A stretch of DNA of 64,000 nt from Serilophus lunatus (Eukaryota; Chordata; Aves; Passeriformes; Eurylaimidae): the NCBI GenBank assembly GCA_013399895.1, contig VXBA01002143.1:830024-894023 (forward strand), given 5' to 3'. This document shows, one piece after another, positions 32,601-44,800 of this stretch. Position 1 is the stretch's first letter, and every line of letters begins with the position of its first letter. A program made the position numbers and the translations under genes. The notes below the pieces were generated by a model, which worked only from the letters and a program-made list of their open reading frames with translations, did not search any database and was not told the origin of the DNA.

Positions 32601-34959
32601 TCCGGCTTTTTCTGAATTCCTAATTCAGAAGTTTTGCCTGGGGATGTTTCAAATTGCCCACATTACCTATTATTTGGAAATACATATAGAAGCGTTTATA
32701 GCATCAGACATTTTCATCCAAGATTGATGCAGTGGTACCACAGTGCTGCCAGATCAGAGTCCCTCAGTACCATCTATATTGTGCCATTGGCAGAGAAGAG
32801 TAAGAGCCATTTGACAAGTGGAGAATATGTATTTAAAAGGAGGCAGAGCAAATATTTTTAATCGCCTCATGCTGAGCAGGAGATATTGCGAGTGATCACA
32901 GGTCACACCACAGGGGTTTTGCTGTGATGGGTTCTCATTGTTTCTTGTAGTGGGACTGCAACTCTCAGGCTGGAGATCAAGCATGAAGGAGTAGTAGTGG
33001 CTGTATTGTACCGTGGACACCTGCCCAACCTGTCCTTGGAGCCTTGCATTGGGCTTTTGCACAGTTTTAGTGTCCAAATATTTTGCGTGCTTTGGGAGAA
33101 AATCCACCAGTCTCCTGGGAAGGCACCCCTCCTCTATGTTGTGCTCCTCTTTGCTGGTGATAATTGCCTTTCCCTTTCTGAGTCTCCAGGTCTGACTCCC
33201 TGGCAGCTCCACAGCCGTGGAGGCATCCGCTGCATGTAGAGAGACAACTTGTCAGGGAGAGAGGGTGAAAGCAGATGTTTAAGACGCTCATAAAACTCCA
33301 GCTGGTGCCTGATGGTGAGCCTTCATGGAATGCTGATTTGTGTATGTTTCTGCTTATATAAAGCTGATCCTTTAAATTGCCCTGTATTTTTAGTAGCCTA
33401 GTCATTTGCATGGAAATACAGTCTTGGTTGCTTGGGAAAACTGTATTTTACATCACCACTTTCAGATTCCTAACCTTTTTCATCACAACAGGCTCCGATC
33501 CCTTGCACTTAGACATAGCAATATCTTACAGTGCCTTTTGTATTTGTTTCTACCACTGAATGGCTAAGTTCCAATTCATATCCTTTGTATCTGCAAAAAA
33601 TAAAAATAATGTTTACTATATTTCTTCCTTATTATTAAGTGACTTCTTTGGTAAGATGCATGGACATTTGTTCATATGGATGGAAAAATACAGTTGTTTA
33701 TAACTCCATACATATTTCCATCTGATCAATTGTGTGCATCTTGTTCTAGTATTAAGGACAAATGAAATCTTAGTTCCTCAAACTAAGCCAAAAAGTTTCA
33801 CTAATTCATTGGGGTTTTTTTTCTTCTGACTTGTAATGTCTAAAACCATTTTGTTATTCTAATCATCAAACCAAAAAAAATGAGAATGTCACTGCTGGAG
33901 ACCAGGCCATATGTGTCTTCTCAAGAACAGCAAACAATCTCGCAGCACCTCACAACCTGGAATGTATTTGCATAAATTCCTGAATGAACACTCATCAGTG
34001 AGAAATACCTCTGGGAAATTAGTCCTGAGTCTTCATACAGCATCAAAAAAGCCATGCTGTTTTGGATTTGCTTTTATTAGAGAAAAAATGGACACCTTTG
34101 CTGCAAGCTAAACTTTTTTGCTTCCGAGTGGCTGTTGGAAAGCTTCACTGTAAAATGAATAGGACTGAGCTCAGCCTAGTGCAAATTACCATTCACAGCA
34201 TGATTCTTCTTTGTTTTAGTGTCACTGTTCCTGAACTTACCTTGCTCTGACTTCCTGAAGGCATCACTAACATCCTATATTTTAGCCTATATTTTATTTA
34301 TGGCAAAAGAAAAAAAGAAAGAGATGAAAATAGTTCAAATCTGTGACTGCCCTTGTTAGATTTTTATTGTCACCACAAAGCTGAAGGTATGCTGGTTGTC
34401 ACGCTGTGCTAGCAGTGGCTGTTGGAGAAGAAATAAAGTAGAATGTGCTGTTTACTAAATGGTCATTGCAGAAAAAGGCCACTGTCCTATTATCCTCTGC
34501 TCTGAATGCTGATGTTATGAAATGGCAGTGAAGGAGTGAACATCTGGCTCGGTATCCACCTTGCTTCCCACAGGGCAAGAGCTGCATTAAGCCTCACCTA
34601 CGTGTGCCCAGGTCTCTGAGGCAGAGCTGTGGTTGCTGCACAAGCCCGTGGCACAGTGCACATGGGGCAGAGCTGAGACAGGAGGCAGGGCTTATTGGCA
34701 GAACTGCTTCTGAGTGGGATCCACATAGGATCGAGATACGTTGGACGCTATCCCAAGATATGAGAAGTGACAGCCGGCTATCTTACACCTCGGGAAAAGT
34801 TCTCAGGTACTTCCTTCTTCTGAGACAGGTTTTCAGGTCCAAACAAGAGGCAGAAATTCAGGTATAGGGGGAGGTGGGAGGAAAAGGACATCAAACTTCT
34901 CCAGCAGGTGACCCCCTTGCCCTTCCTGGTTGGTGCGTCCCCTGGCAGAGAAGGAAGCC
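29683..34959. other. Intergenic DNA, no gene recognised
   Basis: No exon of known type. It includes the short CATCTGA tandem repeat at 31811-31838 and a G9 run near 31097. The longest frames (up to 152 codons on minus at 32754-33212) do not resemble a known protein. Confidence 0.6.
31811..31838. repeat. 7-bp tandem repeat, four units
   Basis: Units CATCTGA, CATCTGA, CATCTGC, CATCTGA in direct succession. Confidence 0.9.
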
Positions 34960-34973
34960 GTGCCCTCTGGTGG
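34960..34973 (-). promoter_or_regulatory. CTCF-type motif, minus orientation
   Basis: On minus the sequence is CCACCAGAGGGCAC, which fits every position of the core consensus CCASYAGRKGGCRS. The motif is conserved across vertebrates. Binding in vivo is inferred, not shown. Confidence 0.6.
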
Positions 34974-37900
34974 CAGAACAGGGGAGAACGAAGTTTAAAA
35001 TTCAAAATACCCAGTCCAAGGCAGAGTCTGACCCCTGCCAAAATATTTGGCCTCTGGTTAAGTTTGCAGTGCCCTTGAAACTCAAGCAGCTCCCGCGTGA
35101 GGTGGGGTCCCCCGTTGCAGCCTGGGTTTCGTTGCTGCAGTCAGAGGCTCAGCTGTCCTGGGCATGCCACTGTCCAGGTGGAATGGCAAAGTTTGGAGGA
35201 ATCCTCAAGCTACTCATAAAGAGCATGCCCCCGTCCAGCACAGCTATTATAGCTTAAAGAATGCAGCCAGGGCAGTCAGCATTAGAGTTCTTTGACACTT
35301 GATCTGCCTGTCAGAGCGTTATGTAAAGCCCATCACACAGCAGAGTCAGGGAGTTTTTAGTAGTTCATACTGCAAGATTAAGTTGATTCAGATTCAGATA
35401 TAGGAGAAAAGCAGGCAGAAGAGTTTTGCTGCTTGCAGGGAAGAGCACAGACCAAATAGATTTTAGCAACAACATCTCTGATTAGGATGAGTGAGCTGTT
35501 TATCCAACAGTGAAGCTTTTTTCCCTGAAGAATGAGTTTCTTGCAGTTGCTGTTCACCAAGAAGAGTGTGGCAAAAGCATTATATGTGAGCTACCTCAGC
35601 ACAGTATCTGTACGTTGCTTGAGCAGCTGACCATCTTCTTTAATCGTGCTACAGATGCACCACCGCACAGCACAGGCAGGATCCACTCTTTCTGAAGTGA
35701 TTTTGTGACACAAGTTTTGGGATCCTCAGTCTGCAGACTTCTTGAATCCTGAATAAAATGACGTTGTTGCTCCTAGGCACACAGAGCCTCCCAAAAAACC
35801 CTGCTAACTCCTCATTCCTATTAACGTTGCTGCTAGAGGAGGTCAGCAACACCCTTTGTGCTGCAAAAGCTTGATTGCTGAATGCTCCCCTCCTGCATCT
35901 TTGTACGGAAAGTTGGGTGCAGGCCACATAGGGTCACACCAGGAATCAATGTGTGGAGTTAGAAGAGAGAGAGAGAGAGAGCAAAGGAGTTCCTGAGTAT
36001 CAGGCCCCCGGATGTTTCCTCATCAGTACAGTGCCAAGTTATCACTAGCTGTAGTTAGACCCACCAAGGACTTTCCAAGTGAAAACTCCACACAGTATCC
36101 CCCTTTCTGTCTCACCTTCAGCATTTCAGCAGCATGGAGCAATAGAGCAAAGACAGCTTTCTTTCATCAAGGCCTCTCTCTCTTGGTCTCCATTTTCTAC
36201 TAAAGCAAGCCCAGAGCTTGGTGCTTGGTACTAATCTTGTTGCATAGAGGAACATGTTCATAGATAGCTGTTAAGGCTTACGTGTAACTGTGGTTGCAGA
36301 GGTCATCAAGTGGAGCTGTCTGTGCTTGGATATATTTTGGTGGTTATTATGATATTCTCTTGTGGAGAGCTCAAGAGAACTTAGATATGTGTATAGCAAT
36401 CATTGAAATAATTAAAACATCTCATGTGAGGAGAATATATAGTTAGTCACACCTAAAATGAGTTGCCAGGGAAGGCTGGTGCAATAGTCTGTTAGCTCAG
36501 AAATCATTTTTCTCACTCCTTGCATAGCAGGCTGTTCAGTTCACTAAACTCAGTGGACCTGGGAATATTGTTTTCTCATGGTAAAATAATAGACTGAGAT
36601 TTATTTTATAAGTGTGTCAGGAGCAGAGTGTACAATCATAGGCACTTTATTTCTTCACAAAAGGTGTTAAGAGCCTAAAACTGTTGGCTTGTTGTCTTAA
36701 TGTTGTTTTTTTTTTCTGCTTCATTTTTGCTTTCAAGTGGGAAAAGCCTGAGGTTTCATTAACTTTGAGGAGGTTTTGCCGAAGCTCCAGCAATGAAATA
36801 CAAATGTTGTCAGATCTGAACTGAAAGACTAAGAAACTTATATAACCCCCTAATTGTTTGTTTGCCATTTGAACTTAACATTTTTAACATAAACAATTTT
36901 AACAGATTAACAGCAATAGAAATTACTTCTTAATTTAAATTTGTGCTCACCAGTGTCTTATCTTTGTGATAATACCACTAATTTTTCTATTGTTCAAAGA
37001 AATTTCAAGACAACAAAAATTACAAAATACAGAATTCATCATGTAAGGACTTAGGAGAAGAAAAAAAAATTGTTGTTTCGAGGAGGACTTTCAGCTCCTC
37101 ATTTTGCACAAGAGGGTAAAAAACTATTCTTGCCATTTCAAAGTAATTTTTCTTTTTATTCTGAATTACTAGAAAAGAGCACTCTCAGTTTCCATTCTAT
37201 CCTTCAGTTTTGCGTAGATTTTTCTTGTTTGGGGAGGTATTTTCATGACACGCACTCAGTATGTTAAACCCTTCAATTATTTATCTATTTCATGATATAT
37301 TTAGAGCCAGCCTTTTCCACCCCAATACACATCTAGCCTACATAGAATCAACTTGGAAAGGGATTTTTTTGTAACTAGATATTAAAATACTGTCTTGGTT
37401 CATTTGTCCCCATAGAATCATAGCAATAACGTGGTAGCAGAACATATGGAAAGTCTGTATCTCCTTGCAGCTGACAGGGAAACATGATTTTGTGGAAGAT
37501 GCTCCTTTTATATGCGGTAGAGGACCACAGGCAGCAGCCTGATGCTGAGAGGATTTTTATGCCAGAGAAGTAACATGGCTGATGGTTTGGGTATTTTAGA
37601 ATTCATTTACTTGTAACGCCTGCTTCAGTCACACTAGAACACTCATTCTAGTACCAGACTAGTTACTCATGGGCAGTCTATTGTATATGCAGATGGCTTA
37701 GTAAACAGTATCTGCCCTTCAGGAAAGATTCCTTTATTTCCGGGAGTGTCTGAGAGACTACAGGTTCCTATGGGCTCCTATATTTCATTGTGTCCTCATC
37801 ACCTACACCTAGATGGCAAGAACAAAATGCAAAAGTACTCATCTCAGGTAGCTTTAAATCCATGCTATTTAGTGGATGTTGCAATTTTATGTCATCTTCT

Positions 37901-38911
37901 CACTCTCAAAGAACACCTTCAACATTTGAAAGAAACTTGACACACTCTTCTATCACTTTTCACCTGCTTTAGCTGCAGAAAGGCAAAGGTAAGACTAGGA
38001 ACATCAGATTCAGTCCTTTACCCTGCTGCAAATTCTCTTCATGCTCTTTGGGAAATTGTTTGCTCTTGCTGTGACTTGGTTGCTCTGTAATATACCTTGT
38101 TACTAACTAATCTTTTGTCATGTGGGGAACAAAATTACATTGCTCAGTTACTACAGCAATGAGGCCTGAAATTTAGGTGCATATTTTCATGGACACAGTG
38201 CTAGACATCTCAAGCAGCCCTTGGTGGTCTGTAAAGCCCTGCACAGCCTCTGCTCCTCCTTTTGTATCTCCCTTGGCTTCCTCTCACTTCCCTCTCCTGG
38301 CAGATGTGTGTGCAGTGCAGCCAGCTGCATTTGAAGCGCGTCATGCTCTACAAGAGCCAGAGTCTGGACAAGTTCTTGCTGCTTGGTACATACAGAACAG
38401 AATGGAGGAGGGGAGAGATGACAGGGAGTGACTTTGGTCTGTAGGAGAAAAAGAAGGGAGTTGTCAGTTTGTTGTGTTTTTCTAGCAAAAATCTAAAAGA
38501 GGGAGAACTGGCGTAGGCCAAAGAGATGAAGGTAAAAAAGAAATGTACAAAAGAAGGTTTATTTTCAAAGCGAAGTCGGGCCACCCTTCATAGTCAGCTG
38601 TTGATTCCCATTGCACACCATGCTGCATTGGGGATGGCTTCTGCAAAAGGATCTACCAGCATAAATTCCCCGCTAGGCTTGAATGTGACTTTATTAATCC
38701 CACCCCACTGGTGAGGGGAACTGTCTCAGTTCTTCTGCCACTTGCATCCTGAACATTTCCCTTCTCTGCCTCGTGCTGGCTCCAACATAGGGATTTTGGG
38801 AGAGCTGGCAGCCATCTGGCTTGACTGTCATCTCACACAACAGACAGGTTTGTCTCTAATGACTTTAAACTGAGGGATGGTAGGTCTAGATTAGATATTG
38901 TGATGGTTTTA
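34974..38911. other. Intergenic DNA between two CTCF-type motifs
   Basis: No gene recognised. It contains an (AG)9 microsatellite at 35964-35981 and A/T-rich sequence around 36.8-37.3 kb. Confidence 0.55.
35964..35981. repeat. (AG)9 microsatellite
   Basis: Uninterrupted AG dinucleotide run of 18 bases. Confidence 0.9.
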
Positions 38912-38925
38912 CCACTAGGGGGCGT
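38912..38925 (+). promoter_or_regulatory. CTCF-type motif, plus orientation
   Basis: CCACTAGGGGGCGT matches the CTCF core at 13 of 14 positions, with only the last base off, and includes the strong AGGGGGCG block. It lies about 0.55 kb left of a CpG-rich island. Occupancy is inferred. Confidence 0.6.
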
Positions 38926-39074
38926 GCAACAGTGATGAAAGACTGAACAGAATTCAATAGCAAGTAACTGATTGTCTAGGGCTCTATCAAAAAACCTTAT
39001 GAGATCCTGAGACACTAAACTAAATACACACAATATAATACTCAACAATGTCACGCAATAAACAAAAAACCCAA

Positions 39075-39112
39075 ACTGCTTCTCAAAGCCGGCTGGTCAG
39101 CTGAGAAGCAGT
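39075..39112. repeat. Inverted repeat, 11-bp perfect stem with 16-nt loop
   Basis: Arms ACTGCTTCTCA (39075-39085) and TGAGAAGCAGT (39102-39112) are exact reverse complements. The intervening bases include a further short GCT/AGC pairing. It could fold in RNA or DNA; no known small-RNA family was recognised. Confidence 0.85.
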
Positions 39113-39335
39113 AGGAAGGAAGGGAAAGCCGCCTTGCAGATGGTTGTCTCTCGACCCTCGAAGCCCCTGCAAAATAAAAGATGGTGAAAAGCATACCCCC
39201 CCANCACTACTGCCTGTACTGATGGAGGTGAGTGGAAGCAAGCCACGTGGTCCAGGAGCTGGAAGAGGGGGAGTCATGGCTCCTCTCAGTTCGGGAGAAA
39301 GAGGAAAAAAGAGAGGGGGATTTCCATGTTCAGGC

Positions 39336-39401
39336 TTTTATGCCCTGGAAGTCCCACGGGAATTCAGTGTCTTCTTCCTGGCCAGGCTGTTCTCCGATTG
39401 G
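39336..39401 (-). promoter_or_regulatory. CCAAT box and TATA-like pair on the minus strand
   Basis: On minus, CCAAT (39397-39401) is followed about 57 bases later by ATAAAA (39336-39341). This spacing suits a Pol II core promoter or the U3 region of an LTR firing leftwards. Two good plus-strand splice-donor-like sites (GAGGTGAGT near 39227 and GAGGTGAGC near 39408) lie close by, so the transcribed strand is unclear. Confidence 0.3.
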
Positions 39402-39434
39402 CTGGTGGAGGTGAGCTTCACCCTTTTCCAGACA

Positions 39435-39465
39435 NNNNNNNNNNNNNNNNNNNNNNNNNNNNNNN
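39435..39465. other. Assembly gap (31 N)
   Basis: A run of N separating the CCAAT/TATA-like region from the GC-rich island. The missing length is unknown. A single N also occurs at 39204. Confidence 0.98.
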
Positions 39466-40360
39466 CTCTAGGCAAAATTCCCACCAAAATGCCATGCGAC
39501 TGGGGCCTGGGGGTGCCATTAGCTCCGCCCACAGAGCACTCGCCACCCGCATGGACCCACCGGAGGGATCCCCAGGATGGTGGCACCACTCATGGCCATC
39601 CGGAGTGGCTGCCACGTGGCTGCCCGATCCAGCCGCCTCAGACGGGGCCGTGGGACCCTTAGCAGGCTCTCTCCAGCTGCCCGCCGCAGCTGGGACCCAC
39701 ATGGACCCCGCCGGGACACTGCTGGCAAGGGAGGGCGGTGAGCGGTCTGCACCATGGCGCACGACCCCGCACTGGCCGCCCTCGCCACTGCCAGGACTCA
39801 CCGCAGGCAGCGGGAACCATGGGGCCGCCCTGGGACCAGCCAGAGCTGCACTCCTTCATGGCAGCATGGGGCCAGCAGTGCCGTGATTGCACCACCCACA
39901 CCGCTGTGCCCTGCCCGCCACAGCGAGCCGGGACCCCACTGGGAAAAGCGGGACGCCATGCCAGGGCCAGCACCCCAGTTCTCAGCTCACGCACCACTCG
40001 GCTCCACTGCTCCATCGCTGTGAGCCAGGAGTGCACCAGGAAGAGGGGAGCACCACCAGTGCCAGCGATTATGGTATGTCCCTGTGTCGCTCCGCAGCAG
40101 AACACACAGCTCCCTTCGCCCAGTGCCACGAGCATGCCGCAGGAGCGCCGGTTCTGTTCGCTGTGTTGCTCCGCTGCCACCCCACCGTGCGACCCAGGCG
40201 GCGAGGGGACAGGGAGAACCCCCGTGGGAGAGCTCCGCTGCTCCGGGAGCAGCGGCTCTGTTCCTGTGTCGCCTGGCGCTGCTCCCCAGCCCCTGCCCGG
40301 GACACGGAGAGCGAAGGCAGGGAAGAAGCTCCGCAGATCCGCCAACACTGCAATCTTGGC
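39466..40360. promoter_or_regulatory. GC-rich, CpG-dense island of unknown identity
   Basis: About 0.9 kb of high GC and frequent CpG in an otherwise A/T-rich spacer, with an SP1-type GC box (CTCCGCCC near 39523). It is sharply bounded by A-rich sequence on the right (from about 40376). Long frames occur on both strands (up to 229 codons), as expected from GC richness; none resembles a known protein. Candidate identities are a promoter of an unannotated transcript, a distal FSTL1 first exon, or a GC-rich retroelement. Confidence 0.6.
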
Positions 40361-41025
40361 TTTTCCTTCATGTTTCTAAAAAAAACTGGTTTTATCTCTT
40401 TGAACATGTAAACAAACAAAACATTCTCCCTTCCTCCTGAAAAACCCCATTTTCAAACCCATGACAGATATTACGGAGAAATTCTTCCCTGTGAGGGTGG
40501 TGAAAGAGTCTGCAAAATGTCTGTCTCTTCTATACCTCTGCATAAGCAGCTCTTCACCTCCCTGAAAGGAGTTGTGCTCCCCAGAATTTTTTGTCAATTT
40601 TGTCATTCTTTTGTTTCAACAGCCTGTATTGCCTGTGAGAAAGGATAAAATCTGAAGGAAAAAGAAATGTTTTTGGCGCTGTTCCTTATTTCAAACATGC
40701 CAGTCTGCTTCCAGTCTTAAACAATGCTTTTGTTCACAAGGCTGGGACATTTCCCTTGGCCAGGAGGGAGCTTAGACACTTCAATTTGTAGCTAGTGTTT
40801 GGTATATGGTTTTACTGCTGTATGCAGAAGAATGAATTAAATGAGCTTTGGGCTTCCAGGAGATCTCATGGCATCTCAGCCAGGGATATTTGTTATGCCT
40901 TCCCTGTGCTAAGTGATCCTGCTTGACACACACACAGAGCCCTACTTTTTAAGTTTAAATTTGATTTAGTTTTCTTTCAAAGATATTATCTGTTTATTGT
41001 TATGACTTGCTTCCAGGGTCATGGA

Positions 41026-41058
41026 TGATTGTGCTGGGTCTTGGCTGATTGTGCTGGG
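41026..41058. repeat. 13-bp direct repeat with 20-bp period
   Basis: TGATTGTGCTGGG occurs twice, 20 bases apart. Confidence 0.85.
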
Positions 41059-41790
41059 CTACCAGTCAGTCAGAGCTCCTCCAGAAGTACACCAAGTTTG
41101 ACTGACTATGTTGACAGAAGCTTCATCTATACTAGAAAATCTAAACGTCTCTGTGAGTGAATGGTTAACATACTCCCTCTCCATCTTTTTGGCCCGTGCC
41201 AATCAGCTCCAGCCTAGAAAAGGCCTAGACACAATATGAGAAAGAGCTTGTGAAGGAACAGTTCACTTTTATTTCTTTATGAACCACTTAATCTGAGTCT
41301 GGTGTCAATTCCTGTTCACATCAGGCCTCCCTGGGGAGGTCTGGGATCAAGCCCAGGAATCACTTTTGAGGCTCTGAAGAACTTACTGCATGAATACAAG
41401 TAGCAGCTTTCTGGGTGTTTGACAGCGTCTCTAGGTCTATGGACATATCAGCAGGCAAGAGGGGTTTGGACACAGCCATCCTGTTTTGGTGGATAATTTA
41501 GGTGGTTTGATATGACTCATGCCTCTCAATCCTTGGACCTCTCACCTGGTTTTATTTCATAACATAGATGCAAAAAGACATTGATTGAGTGGGCCATCTC
41601 TTGGCTAGAGCAGTGATGAGGACAACAGCTCCTGCTGCCAGATGCACACCCTTCCCACGCAAGGAGGGATGGTGATGGCCATGGCCTTTGTTCACCAACA
41701 CAGTGCAATGTTAGGGCTAGTGCAGGAGACTCATCTGCCTGCCATGAGGCAGCTTTCAGCAAGTCTTCTTTCACTCTGCAGTGCCACTGA

Positions 41791-41832
41791 CTGGCATCTT
41801 TTGTGATGGTTCTGGCATCTTTTGTGATGGTT
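41791..41832. repeat. Perfect 21-bp tandem duplication
   Basis: Two identical adjacent copies of CTGGCATCTTTTGTGATGGT plus T. The lack of divergence suggests a recent duplication. Confidence 0.92.
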
Positions 41833-44800
41833 TTTGGAAGATACTTCTTTTTAATTTCCTGTTTGGCCTCCCAAAATACAAATCTCCATGAATGAAACTC
41901 TGCATAGCCTGAGCAGAGATAAGTTTACACAGGTGACATTTCAACACAAACAAAATCTGCAGCAGATTATAGGATTAACATTCACCCTGAAGGCAATAGC
42001 AGCTGCTGAGCCTTTTGATGAGAGAAATGGGAAAAACTGGTAAAATTGAAAAGATCAGGTTACAAAAACAGCCGTGCTTCACCCAACTAGAAAAATTAAG
42101 CTAGCCAAGCTTCAAGGATGGCAGAGTGTTTGAACATAAGAAATGTTCTTGCTATGGACTGGCCCCAGATCTCTTACAACCTTAATAAGTAGCACACCTG
42201 GAAAAGAGGCTGGTGATAAAGAGCAGAGACACATACCATAGTCAGTGGCTTGCCAACCACAGAGCCAAATTTGGATGTCTGGCTGTGGTAGGAAGGCAGG
42301 CAGGAGAAGAGCCAGAGGTGAGCTGCTGCTGTAAGATGGCTCTCTCTTTCTTCTGTCTCTGTCTTTTTTGGACTCGCTGTTGGTTATGTAGAGCTGATGT
42401 TTATTCCAGTCCCACCTTCTCTTTTCAGAGCTTTCAGTAGCAAATCCAACTGTAGCAGCCTGATACTGCTTCACAAATTTAGCCCTCAAAATGGGACAGC
42501 TGATGAAGGAAGAGTCCCGCCTCAAAGAGTGATATAAACCTGCTAAGAAATGAGATGGAATTGCTACATATCCACAACATACGGATACATTGGCCATAGG
42601 CTTCCTTGTCACAGACTGGATACAGTCAGCTCTCAGTTCCCTGCAGAAACCCATTGCAGGGGTTCTGTCCACTGGGCAGTATCTGGCCCAACAGTATCCT
42701 GGTTCTCAGTTTGGTTTCTGAGATACTGGTGACATATAATCAGAGCTTCATTTTTCTGTCTTCTATGAAATCACATGTTTCAAAGACTCCTTGCCACCTA
42801 CAACAGAGGCTTCTTCTCTCATATCCTGCCTGTGAAAGGATGTCACATCCTACCCTGCCACTGGTCCAATCTCCACCTACACCACATAAACATTGAGTTT
42901 CAAGGTTGTAGCTACAACCACAATCTTATCTCCCTTGCCTCCAGCTGTTCCAGGCTCTCAGGATCAGATGTGGTGTCCTCCATAAAAGTATGGCATTCTG
43001 CCCATTCATACCTTCAGATACTTCCTCAATCAAGATAAGCACTGTTTTAGAACTTAGGTGCCTCAAGAGAGCAATTATCAGCCTGTTATTTCAGCAAGCT
43101 CTTGAAGAGCTGTTTTGTTTTCATTCTGCAAGGGTACCTATACTAATCTGTTCCTGGTATGAGCCTTTAGGGATTTCAATCCACAATCTGAATTCCTCTC
43201 CTTCTGGATGCCTTTAGAGATAAAAAAATGCCTCCTTTCTTAGTCATGTTTTGCCTTATTTTTATTTTGTTGCTGGATGTTGGTTCACCTTCCTTTTTGT
43301 TGAGATATTCCTTAAAATGAAAATACTTCATTCTGCTTAATGCCGACATTTCTTCCAGAAACACCTACTAGTCTTACAGTATCTGTGAAAGTGACACCCA
43401 TTGCAGATGGTGCTTTCAGATGAGATACAAACGATCCTTTGTTACTCACTCAACACAGAATAGATTAATTAAATTCCCCACATAGTCCATTTCCTTTGTG
43501 GAGGGAAAGGCAGATGCAAGCGAACTTCTCTTTGAGGATGAACAGATGCTTCCCAGCAGACCAGGATGGTGTAGCTAGGCTGCAGAGCACCTGTGTAGTA
43601 CCCGGCCCATATTGGAGAAGCCATTTCCTGGAGCCTCTGCTCTGAGAGATGAGGAAGGGATCCTTGCCTGTCTCCTGATAAAGACCTGATGTCAACTGCT
43701 TGCCACACGCTTATACTTAGCCTCACAGCAGAGATACTTTCTGCACTTCCAGACAGTTTCTGCAGTGCAGTATCTGTGCAGCAACAGTTCCCCTGTCCCC
43801 ACCGTGGCTGCTACAGCCCCAGTGCCTTTTGGCACTGTTTCTGGATGGATACGTTGTGTTACTGGCCATCCTGCCTCCATTCCAGACAGTTTTCATCTAC
43901 AGCCAGGAGATTTCTACCTTTCTGCTTTACCTGCATAGAGGATTGGGCAATGTGTTTGTTTTGTATTTGCTTGCCAGCCTGTTTCCCTAGCTAGAAATAA
44001 GTAACTACCATTCCCAGAGTTGCTGGTGGGCAGACATTTTTTCTTTAACATAAACCTAAACAAAACAGTTCATCAAAGATTTACTGTGTCTCTGCCACAG
44101 CCTACTGCCAGAAAATCCCACCTCCATCTACCAGATCCTCTCTAAGCATCTTTTATAAGTATTTCTCTAGTTCTTCCAGCCTAGGGATAAAGGCATAATT
44201 TAAACAAGCAAACCGTTTCATCTCACAAGAAAGCCTTTGCTCTTGAACTGGCTTGGATGTACTGCAATCTGGCCAATTTCATTGCCCCCATAACTTTTCA
44301 GATAGCTATTTGGCTTCCACCATCTGTCAAATGAATATGTTGAAGCAGATGAGATTGGCCCAAATTTACACAGGTAAGAAAGAAAACCTCTTGCTTGGGA
44401 TTTTCAATGACTAACGTGACTTTGTGTTTTCAGATCAATCTGGCAGAGAATGACAGTGGAAAGAAGGCAAATTTTATGCTGGGATGTCACTATAAAAACC
44501 AATCAATCTCAGATTCTCAGATCAAAGCAATACAAAGGAGTTTGGAAGGTGAAGAAAGGATGAGTAATCTTTTTAGTCTGTGTACACATTTTCATTAATG
44601 TGATATTCAAAGTAAGTTCTATTCCCTCCTATCCCTTTTCAGTGTCCTTTGCACAAAACTTTAAAGTATCAATGCTATGACACTATCAACATGGAAATTG
44701 CTCTCACTTTTGCTTAGTGTCAGTACTGCTGGTGTTGGGCACTCCAGGTTTTTTGCCTCACATCTGTCTAGTCCCAGTACACATACTGGCTGTCTGGGTC

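Noticed and set aside
39659..40379. Long overlapping frames, 229 codons on minus and 213 on plus
   Set aside because: Both lie in the CpG-rich island, where stop codons are rare on all frames. No domain, family similarity or splice context supports either.
40999..41324. Possible LTR (TGTTATG start, CCAAT-like site, ending TTCACA)
   Set aside because: No TATA box, no target-site duplication and no primer-binding site; the end resemblance alone is not enough.
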